DNA of 64,000 nucleotides from NCBI GenBank assembly GCA_910589315.1, contig CAJUTB010000006.1, positions 1 to 64,000 of the forward strand. Reading direction: 5' to 3'. Below are positions 57,786 to 64,000 of the stretch, in pieces. The position numbers and the translations under genes are program-made. The DNA comes from an uncultured Oscillibacter sp. Its GTDB lineage: Bacteria; Bacillota; Clostridia; Oscillospirales; Oscillospiraceae. How positions within the stretch are numbered: position 1 is the first letter of the stretch; each line of letters begins with the position of its first letter. The notes under the pieces were generated by a model. That model made no database searches. It saw nothing but the letters and a program-made list of their open reading frames with translations, and was not told the DNA's origin.

Positions 57786-59243
57786 TCACTGGCAAACGTT
57801 GCTCCGTTTCAAAAATTCGCATACAAGCTCATAAACCCGGGCGGTAGAGGGCACGCTGAGCCTCTCTCGCGGAGAGTGAACGTCATGCAGCTCCGGCCCA
57901 AAGGAAACGGCGTCCAGGCCTGGAATTTTCTCAATAAACAATCCGCACTCCAAACCGCCATGGGTTCCCATCACCACGCCCTCTTGTCCGCTGAGGTCGC
58001 GGTAAGCCGCCAAGAGCCGTTCCCGCGCGGCGGAATTCCGCACATATTGCCAGCCGGGATAACTGCTTCGCTGAGAGACCGTGCCGCCGCCGAATTCCAC
58101 AATTGCCCGAATCCGCTGGAACAGCATCTCCTTTTGGGACGCAATGCTGGAACGGATAGAGAAGGAAAAGTGCAGTCCATCCTGTTCCAGGGCAATCAGA
58201 CCAAGATTCAAAGAGGTCTGTACCATGCCCGGAAAATCCACGCTCATGGCCTGGACGCCCTGAGGCAGCGCCAGCAGCGTGTGCAGTGCGTCCGAGGTAG
58301 CCTTCGCAGACAAAGCCCGTTCTGCCGCCGCCGGGGCGCAGGAGAGGGAAACCCCTTCGTCACAGCCTGCATATTCATTTTTCAGCACGCCGTCAAACTC
58401 CCGGATAAACGTCTGAAAGTCCTCCGACCGTTCTGCCGGAACCGTCACAATGGCATCGTTCTGAGGGCAGATCACGTTGTCAAACCGGCCGCCCCGGATA
58501 TCCGTCAGACGCAGCCCAGGAATCCGCTCCATGGCGTTGAAAAGAGTGCGTACCATCAGCTGGTTTGCAGACCCGCGGCCCTTGTCGATATCCTGGCCGG
58601 AGTGCCCGCCCTGAAGCCCGGAAAGCGTCACGGCAAATCCGGCCGCACCGTCCGCCGGTTCCAGCGTGCCGGGAAGAATGCAGTCCGCCCGCAGGCCGCC
58701 GGCACAGCAGACGGTAAAAATGCCTTCTTCCTCGGAGTCCAGGTTCAAAAGCTGCCGTCCCTTCAAGTCCGAGCAGTCCAACGCCATCGCGCCGTCCATA
58801 CCGACTTCCTCCTCGGTGGTGAAAACAGCTTCCAGCGGCGGATGAGGAAGGGAGCCGTCCGCCAAAACCGCCAATGCCATTGCAACGGCTATGCAGTTGT
58901 CTCCGCCCAGAGAGGTCCGGTCCGCCCAGACCCATTCGCCGTCGGTCTTGAGATCCAGACCCTCGGCGGCCATGTCCTTGGAACAGCCGCGCTCTTTGGC
59001 GCAGACCATGTCCAAATGCCCCTGTAAAATGACCGGCGCGGCGTTTTCATAACCGGGAGAGGCCGGTTTCCAGATGACCACATTATTAGCCGCGTCCTGG
59101 CGGCAGGCAAGCCCCAGCTCCTTGGCAAAGCCTACACATAAATCGCTGATCTGCTTGGTGTTGCCGCTGCCGTGGGGAACGGCGCAGAGCTTTTCAAAAT
59201 ACGCAAATACATCCTTGGGATTCAATTCCGATAAAACTGCCAT
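57786..59243 (-). CDS. pepD: Aminoacyl-histidine dipeptidase PepD (M20 family)
   Basis: The 485-aa cytosolic dipeptidase has M20 metal motifs VILQGHLDMVCAKE, SLGGDNCIAVAMALAVL and FTTEEEVGMDGAMAL, and near the end GTHGGLECGLF and the His of GPELHDVHSPRERL. It hydrolyses Xaa-His and other dipeptides (beta-alanyl-histidine/carnosinase type). ATG at 59243 follows AAGGAGG; a longer frame has no support. It lies downstream of the ABC operon on the same strand, after a 76-bp gap, and may share substrates such as peptides, which is only a guess. Confidence 0.92.
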   Translation of the reverse strand: MAVLSELNPKDVFAYFEKLCAVPHGSGNTKQISDLCVGFAKELGLACRQDAANNVVIWKPASPGYENAAPVILQGHLDMVCAKERGCSKDMAAEGLDLKTDGEWVWADRTSLGGDNCIAVAMALAVLADGSLPHPPLEAVFTTEEEVGMDGAMALDCSDLKGRQLLNLDSEEEGIFTVCCAGGLRADCILPGTLEPADGAAGFAVTLSGLQGGHSGQDIDKGRGSANQLMVRTLFNAMERIPGLRLTDIRGGRFDNVICPQNDAIVTVPAERSEDFQTFIREFDGVLKNEYAGCDEGVSLSCAPAAAERALSAKATSDALHTLLALPQGVQAMSVDFPGMVQTSLNLGLIALEQDGLHFSFSIRSSIASQKEMLFQRIRAIVEFGGGTVSQRSSYPGWQYVRNSAARERLLAAYRDLSGQEGVVMGTHGGLECGLFIEKIPGLDAVSFGPELHDVHSPRERLSVPSTARVYELVCEFLKRSNVCQ

Positions 59244-59319
59244 AAGCGTCCTCCTTATACATACAGCCCATGCAAGAGCATGAGCTGTATGTCTGATGAA
59301 ATTTTGAGAATTCCGGGAA

Positions 59320-59808
59320 TCAGATATCGCCGCCAAGGCCCATATCGTCCGTCATGCCGAACTCATCGCCCTCGCCGGGAACTTCTTCCTCGTCTTCTTC
59401 CTTCGTCGGCGTGGGAATGAACTCCGTCAGCCACGCCTCCTCGGGCAGACCCGCCAGCACAGCGGGGATGTTTACGATGATGCCGTCCATGCTGTAGGGC
59501 AGGTTCAGCTGAATCGTTTGCAGCACCTCGTCGCCGCCCTTTTCCTCCATGACTTCCAGCGTCATCTTGAAATTCTGGCCAATCCAGGTGGACATGCCGC
59601 GCTCCGAGTCATAGAGCTTGGCGATCTGCTCATTCTTCACGTAAACGGTCACTTTATACGGGGTTTCATAGGTTTGACCGTTATATTCCACGCTGCGGTT
59701 GTCCACATAGATCGTGTGTCCCCGGCCAATGACCATCATCGCCGCCGCAATGACAATCAGTACCGCCACAGACAGCAGGCAGATCAGCAGTCTCCGTTTC
59801 GATTTCAC
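59320..59808 (-). CDS. Membrane-anchored accessory protein of the ABC operon (DUF6672-like)
   Basis: The 162-aa protein starts at a GTG overlapping the permease stop by 4 bp. It has one N-terminal helix (about 7-27), an extracellular beta-rich domain (YVDNRSVEYNGQTYETPYKVTVYV, LPYSMDGIIVNIPAVLAGL) and an acidic tail (EEDEEEVPGEGDEFG). It resembles the small DUF6672-type proteins that follow such transporter genes. Its role is unknown; it may help couple substrate capture to the permeases. Confidence 0.7.
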   Translation of the reverse strand: MKSKRRLLICLLSVAVLIVIAAAMMVIGRGHTIYVDNRSVEYNGQTYETPYKVTVYVKNEQIAKLYDSERGMSTWIGQNFKMTLEVMEEKGGDEVLQTIQLNLPYSMDGIIVNIPAVLAGLPEEAWLTEFIPTPTKEEDEEEVPGEGDEFGMTDDMGLGGDI

Positions 59809-60923
59809 GACGCGCCGCCCTCCTCTCGCTGGGCCTGAGCCAGCATCTGGCCCATCTGGCTCTTGTTTCTGTGCTTCTTCATCTCATACATGATCAACGC
59901 CAGCGTAATAACGCCATAGGACGCAAATACGCGGAAGTATTCGCCAATCATGGAGTCGCCGATGATCGCCGTACCAGCGGCGGGCGCGGCAATGAACATC
60001 AGATGGAACAGCGTCACGCCCAGGAAAGCGTTGCCGATGGACGCCCGGTCCACCGACGCGCCGCCCACCAGCAGCGCGGCAATGCAGAACATGCCGATTT
60101 GGGAATGCGCGGTGTAGGTGGGGAGGTTGCCCATGTTTTGCAGGTAGATCACCATGCCAAAACCAGCGAACACGGTGGACATGATGATGGAGATCACGCG
60201 GGTCCGCTCCACCTTGATGCCCGCGTCCCGGGCCACATTCATATCCTGGCCCACAGCCCGCATATCCTGTCCCAGCTTGGTCCGCCGGAACCAGACGATA
60301 AACAGGCACAGCAGTCCGATGAGGAGGAAGGTCAGCACCGGAATTTTCACGCCGCCAATCCGGACAGCCAGCAGGTCGTCCAGAGCCTGGCGCATATTCA
60401 GCAGGCTGACGGTGTTGCGGATGCCATAGCCGCGGGGGAGCTTGATGGAGCTGTGAATGATGGGGATGACGGGTCCCATCATATACAGCACAACCAGCAG
60501 ATAGATGCCGCCGCCCATGAAGAAGTTCATGATATAGCCGGTGATCATCTCCCGGCCCATGGCCATATTCATCACAGTGCCGCAGAACCAGCCCAGGAGA
60601 ATGGAAATCGGAATGGACATGATCATGGCCAGGACGATGCCGGGGATGCCCCAGATCTGCCAGTCCGCCACGAAGATGATGGCGATTTCCGCCGCCATCG
60701 CGCCCAGCGTCATACCGAAATTCAGGCCCATGCCCGACATAATCGGAAACAGCAGGCAGAGAACCAGGAACGTGTTCCGTCCCATACGGGTGATGATCTC
60801 GTTGAGCAGATACCCGGGCGAGAAGCCGGAGAGGGGAAGCAGAATGGCGCAGATGATGACGAACATGATCGGCACCATATTGTTGAGCAGAAAGTTTACG
60901 GCTTTGTTTTGCTTCGTGTTCAT
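59805..60923 (-). CDS. ABC transporter permease (BPD_transp_2 family)
   Basis: The 372-aa protein has about nine or ten helices with the RbsC/LivH-like pattern: GLNFGMTLGAMAAEIAIIF, and a late GQDMNVARDAGIKVERTRVISIIMS coupling segment and GGASVDRASIGNAFLG. It pairs with the next upstream permease to form the channel. ATG at 60923; its start overlaps the upstream permease's stop by 4 bp. The substrate is unknown. Confidence 0.9.
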   Translation of the reverse strand: MNTKQNKAVNFLLNNMVPIMFVIICAILLPLSGFSPGYLLNEIITRMGRNTFLVLCLLFPIMSGMGLNFGMTLGAMAAEIAIIFVADWQIWGIPGIVLAMIMSIPISILLGWFCGTVMNMAMGREMITGYIMNFFMGGGIYLLVVLYMMGPVIPIIHSSIKLPRGYGIRNTVSLLNMRQALDDLLAVRIGGVKIPVLTFLLIGLLCLFIVWFRRTKLGQDMRAVGQDMNVARDAGIKVERTRVISIIMSTVFAGFGMVIYLQNMGNLPTYTAHSQIGMFCIAALLVGGASVDRASIGNAFLGVTLFHLMFIAAPAAGTAIIGDSMIGEYFRVFASYGVITLALIMYEMKKHRNKSQMGQMLAQAQREEGGAS

Positions 60924-61978
60924 TTTGTACCCTCCGTCTTTCTGGTCAGAGCATAGAGGATCATACCCTGGGTGACGATGACGCGGACGACCTCGCTGAT
61001 ATCCATGCGAATCACGGCGTTGACAATGGTGGGCGTCATCGTGACCATGCCCTGAAAGAGAATTGTACCGATGATCACGTTGGGGATGGACGCCTTGTTC
61101 ACCGACGCACCGCCGATCAGGATGGCGGAGACGGTGGGCAGCGTCATATTCGTGGGGGCGGTGTAGAGCTGAATGAAGCCGAAGCCCTGCTGGTAAACCA
61201 GGATACCCACCGCGCCCAGCCAGGTAGAGAGGATGACGGAGAGGGTACGGGTCCGGTCGACATTGATGCCCGCCGCCTGGGCGAAGACCCGGTTCGAGCC
61301 AACCGCCGTCATGGCCGTGCCGGTCTTGGTCCGCAGAAACAGCCACATCAGGAAGGCCAGCAGCACAAAGAACAGCAGGGAACCGGTGGGAATTTCCAGG
61401 TTTCCGACTTTAATGTGAAGAATTTTGGCCAGCACCTGGTCATAAAAGCCCTCCAGGGAGATGGTGGGGCGCAGGCCCGAGCCGGACAGGCCCCAGACCA
61501 TCGTGGGACTGGTGTAGGGCAGGAGCAGCCACATCATGCACATGAAGGAAATGGCGGAGAAGCCCACATAAGTGGCGATCATCATTTCGCCGCCCTTGAT
61601 CTTGTTCAAAAGCGCGCCGTAGCCGGTGCCGAAAACGACGGCGAAGGGCGTGGCAATGACAATGGCCATTACGAAGCTGAACGCTCCGGTAAATCCAAAT
61701 TGAATCGAAAGAGTTGCCCCCAGAAGGCCGGAGATAATGCCCAGAGGCAGCCCGAAATTCAGGCCGCAGCCGGAGTGAACCATGGGCACCATGGCCAGCA
61801 CCAGAATGGCATTCCAGCTGAAGCGGTTGACCGTGTTGGTAATCTGCGTGGCGAAGTCCGCCCCCACAAAGGGGGCTACAATATAGAGCAGGATCAGAAA
61901 CCCTGCGATAATCAGCCTTGGAAGGCCCATTTTACCCAGCCAATAGCGCAAGGCGTCCGCATATGCTACTTGATACAT
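60920..61978 (-). CDS. ABC transporter permease (BPD_transp_2 family)
   Basis: The 352-aa permease is the partner of the gene above: HSGCGLNFGLPLGIISGLLG, FAQAAGINVDRTRTLSVILS (coupling) and GGASVNKASIPNVIIG. The two proteins share the same architecture, so the transporter is a heterodimer. GGAGGG precedes the ATG. Confidence 0.9.
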   Translation of the reverse strand: MYQVAYADALRYWLGKMGLPRLIIAGFLILLYIVAPFVGADFATQITNTVNRFSWNAILVLAMVPMVHSGCGLNFGLPLGIISGLLGATLSIQFGFTGAFSFVMAIVIATPFAVVFGTGYGALLNKIKGGEMMIATYVGFSAISFMCMMWLLLPYTSPTMVWGLSGSGLRPTISLEGFYDQVLAKILHIKVGNLEIPTGSLLFFVLLAFLMWLFLRTKTGTAMTAVGSNRVFAQAAGINVDRTRTLSVILSTWLGAVGILVYQQGFGFIQLYTAPTNMTLPTVSAILIGGASVNKASIPNVIIGTILFQGMVTMTPTIVNAVIRMDISEVVRVIVTQGMILYALTRKTEGTK

Positions 61979-61990
61979 CGTTTTCCCTCC

Positions 61991-63583
61991 TTACTTCACC
62001 TGGCTGACCATCAGCATACCGAATTCCTCGGAGGATTCCGACGCCGGGAGAATCCCGGCGATTTTTCCGCCGGAGACAATGGCGATCCGGTCGCAGGTCT
62101 GCCGCAGCTCCTCCAGCTCGGAGGAAATCATCACCACCGTGACGCCCCGTTCCCGGTTGAACTTCTTCAGCGCGTCCAGTACCAGGGACTTCGCGCCCAC
62201 GTCAATGCCGCGGGTGGGTTCGGAAACAAAGAGGAATTTCGGTTCCAGCGCAAAGGCTTTGGCCAGGCAGACCTTCTGCTGGTTGCCGCCGGAGAGCTCC
62301 CGGGCCTTCTGCTGGGAGCTGGTGCATTTGATCATCAGCTCGTCGATATACTTCTGCGTCACCGCATGGATGGCCTTTTCATCCCGCAGCGTAATGGGAC
62401 CGAAATGCTTGAGGAATTTGTTTTGCACCTGCATAGCCGGAAAGGCGATATTCCATTCCAGACTCTCGTCCAGGAGCAGGCCCACGCCCCGCCGGTCCTC
62501 GGAGACGAAGGCAAGGGAGGCGTTGAGGCAGACTTTCGGGCTGTTGAGAGGAATTTCCTTCCCGTTAAATTCCACGTGTCCGCCGGCGTCGTAAAGGCCC
62601 ATGACGCCGTTTGGAATGCCCAGCTTGCCCTGGCCCGCCAGACCGCCGATGCCGAGAATTTCGCCTTCCCGCACGTCCAGGCTGACGTTGCGGACGGTTT
62701 CGCCGGGCATGTCCACCCAGAGATTTCGGATGGAGAGGATGGTTTTTCCGCCGGACTCTGCCGCGGCGGCCTTTTCCGATGGAGCGGCGGAGGATTCCAC
62801 GTTCCGCCCGACCATCCATTTGGTGATGTCGGAGACGCTGGTTTCTTTTGCCGGCACGTCCCGGACTACATAGCCGTCCCGCATGACCACCACCTTGTCA
62901 CACACGGAGAGGATCTCCTGGAGACGGTGGGTGATGAAGATGACGGCGATGCCCTGGGCGGCCATGTTGCGGATGGAGTCCAGCAGCGCGGCGGCCTCTT
63001 TTTCGGTCAGCACGGCCGTCGGCTCGTCCAGAATCAACAGCTTGAGCTGGTCCTTGCTCAATTCGCGGGCAATCTCCGTGAACTGCTTGTGGCCAACGGG
63101 CATATCGCTGATACGCATATCCGCGTCAATCTGCACGCCCATTTTTTGAATGGCCTTGGCGGAGGTCTCCGCGATGGTCTTGTAATTCAGCGTGTTCAGC
63201 CGCTCGCCGAACACCTCGGAAAGAAGGGTCTTTTTGACCGGTTCCCGGTTCAGCACGATGTTTTCCGCCGCGGTAAAGCCGGGGATCAGGGAGAATTCCT
63301 GGTGGACCATGCCGATTCCGGCGGCCAGCGCGTCAAAGGGCGTATTGAAAACGGCCTTCTCTCCGTTTAAGAGGATATCGCCGCTGTATCCGCCGGTTTC
63401 CCGGATGACATCCATGCCGAAAAGAATTTTCATCAGCGTACTCTTGCCCGCGCCGTTCTCGCCGCACAGGCCCAGGACCTCGCCTGCGCCCAAGGTGAAG
63501 TTGATATCGGTGAGGACTTGGTTTCCGAAGAAATCCTTTTTAATGTTTTGCATCTGCAAGAGGGGAGTACCTTGTTTTTCCAT
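61991..63583 (-). CDS. ABC transporter ATP-binding protein (two fused ATPase domains)
   Basis: The 530-aa protein contains two nucleotide-binding domains like RbsA. The first has LGLCGENGAGKSTLMKILFG, and LSKDQLKLLILDEPTAVLTE; the second, from about 275, has GEILGIGGLAGQGKLGI (a P-loop variant typical of the second half), LSGGNQQKVCLAKAFALEPKFLFVSEPTRGID. It energises the two permeases. Signature motif in the first half is degenerate. The ribosome site is weak, as a hairpin and probable attenuator lies upstream. Confidence 0.93.
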   Translation of the reverse strand: MEKQGTPLLQMQNIKKDFFGNQVLTDINFTLGAGEVLGLCGENGAGKSTLMKILFGMDVIRETGGYSGDILLNGEKAVFNTPFDALAAGIGMVHQEFSLIPGFTAAENIVLNREPVKKTLLSEVFGERLNTLNYKTIAETSAKAIQKMGVQIDADMRISDMPVGHKQFTEIARELSKDQLKLLILDEPTAVLTEKEAAALLDSIRNMAAQGIAVIFITHRLQEILSVCDKVVVMRDGYVVRDVPAKETSVSDITKWMVGRNVESSAAPSEKAAAAESGGKTILSIRNLWVDMPGETVRNVSLDVREGEILGIGGLAGQGKLGIPNGVMGLYDAGGHVEFNGKEIPLNSPKVCLNASLAFVSEDRRGVGLLLDESLEWNIAFPAMQVQNKFLKHFGPITLRDEKAIHAVTQKYIDELMIKCTSSQQKARELSGGNQQKVCLAKAFALEPKFLFVSEPTRGIDVGAKSLVLDALKKFNRERGVTVVMISSELEELRQTCDRIAIVSGGKIAGILPASESSEEFGMLMVSQVK

Positions 63584-63606
63584 AACTGCACCCTACCTAA
63601 GAAAAT

Positions 63607-63636
63607 CAGGGGGAGGTCTGCCTCCCCCTGCATTTG
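63607..63636 (-). terminator. Attenuator-like hairpin between binding protein and ATPase genes
   Basis: CAGGGGGAGG/CCTCCCCCTG (63607-63630) is a 10-bp GC stem between the two genes, followed on the minus strand by ATTTTCTT. Partial termination here would keep the binding protein in excess over the ATPase, a common design. Confidence 0.65.
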
Positions 63637-63649
63637 AAGTCTTGTGTTG

Positions 63650-64000
63650 TCAGCTGACGGTGAAATATTTCTCGGGGACCTCCACCTGCGCGTTGCCCAG
63701 ATACCAGCCGGGATCGCCCATGATGTAGGTATCCTGATAGACGAGGAACACGTTGTCGGACTTGACGCCGGTGGTGGCGTTGACATAGCCGGAGCCGTTC
63801 CATTCCGCGTTGGGGGTGTAAACCTGGAACGCGGCGGAGAGGTCGTCCATATCCAGAAGCTCGCTCTTGCCGTCGATGACGTTCATCGCGTGCTGGGCAA
63901 GGCCGGCGGAGAGGGTATATCCATAGGAATAAGCCCAGGTGCCGAAACGGCCTGCGCCGCCGCCTGCTACGATGGCTTCTTCCACCTTGGCAAGAATTTT
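63650..64000 (-). CDS. Substrate-binding protein of the ABC transporter, C-terminal part (DUF3798-like)
   Basis: The open frame runs through the right edge of the window, so only about the last 116 residues are seen. They include EEAIVAGGGAGRFGTWAYSY, GLAQHAMNVIDGK, LSAAFQVYTPNAEWNGSGYVN and LVYQDTYIMGDPGWYLGNAQ. It resembles DUF3798 proteins, which are type I periplasmic-fold binding proteins found with this permease pair. Ligand unknown. It is the first of the four or five genes of the operon in the window. Confidence 0.7.
   Translation of the reverse strand, partial: KILAKVEEAIVAGGGAGRFGTWAYSYGYTLSAGLAQHAMNVIDGKSELLDMDDLSAAFQVYTPNAEWNGSGYVNATTGVKSDNVFLVYQDTYIMGDPGWYLGNAQVEVPEKYFTVS

Noticed and set aside
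1..64000. CRISPR arrays, tRNA or rRNA genes
   Set aside because: No regularly spaced repeats, cloverleaf with CCA/T-loop, or rRNA segments were seen on either strand.

Overview
The window comes from a spore-forming, anaerobic Firmicute with a GC-rich genome, most likely a gut clostridium of the Oscillospiraceae type (Oscillibacter/Flavonifractor-like). This is inferred from the sporulation genes (spoIIAA-spoIIAB-sigF, a spoIIIE/ftsK gene, yqfC-yqfD, ylbJ), Gram-positive features (undecaprenyl carriers, class A PBP, Prp-cleaved L27), frequent GTG/TTG starts behind strong AGGAGG sites, and oxygen-defence proteins of strict anaerobes (flavodiiron protein, rubredoxin fusion). No rRNA, tRNA, CRISPR array or intact insertion sequence was seen.

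Layout. 0-2.5 kb: a DNA-damage cassette (near-perfect sigma-A promoter with a LexA-like box, a 57-aa membrane peptide, a radical-SAM/HhH protein and its usual partner). 2.4-4 kb: spoIIA operon behind a Spo0A-box match. 4-12 kb: uppP, ftsK/spoIIIE, trpS and cell-envelope precursor genes. 12-20 kb: a SUKH-LRR protein, a DUF554 protein, a membrane parvulin, a 6S-like RNA candidate and a class A PBP. 20-28 kb: recD2, the ybeY-phoH-yqfD-yqfC operon, ylbJ. 27-32 kb: flavodiiron protein, YwqG protein, and an acyl-CoA dehydrogenase/EtfA/rubredoxin fusion with an Rrf2 regulator. 32-41 kb: a structured leader before rpe, a small autoregulated-looking HTH pair, recR, two glycan genes, a diguanylate cyclase, obg and rplU-prp-rpmA. 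41-43 kb: a chemoreceptor. 43.4-56.3 kb: a twelve-gene leftward exopolysaccharide/capsule operon. 56.3-57.1 kb: an invertible promoter switch and its serine recombinase. 57.8-64 kb: pepD and an ABC transporter operon that runs off the right edge.

The most exciting system is at 43.4-57.1 kb. Two 26-bp sites of Hin/Gin architecture (12-bp half-sites around a GT core) lie in inverted orientation at 56309-56334 and 56447-56472, with a serine invertase gene directly beside them. The segment between them holds promoter sequences facing both ways, and the whole polysaccharide operon starts just outside it. The first gene encodes an unusual protein with three CxCDCG zinc-ribbon-like repeats plus an AP2 domain. 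A chain-length protein in the operon carries a degenerate GGDEF domain, and an intact diguanylate cyclase is encoded at 37.5 kb. Together this reads as a phase-variable surface glycan with a possible second layer of c-di-GMP control.

Secondary discoveries include the SOS-linked membrane peptide, a dispersed three-hairpin intergenic repeat (1-115 and 22747-22875), two candidate structured RNAs, and a palindromic operator covering a consensus promoter at 33758-33809. All family assignments come from reading motifs by eye; no searches were run.
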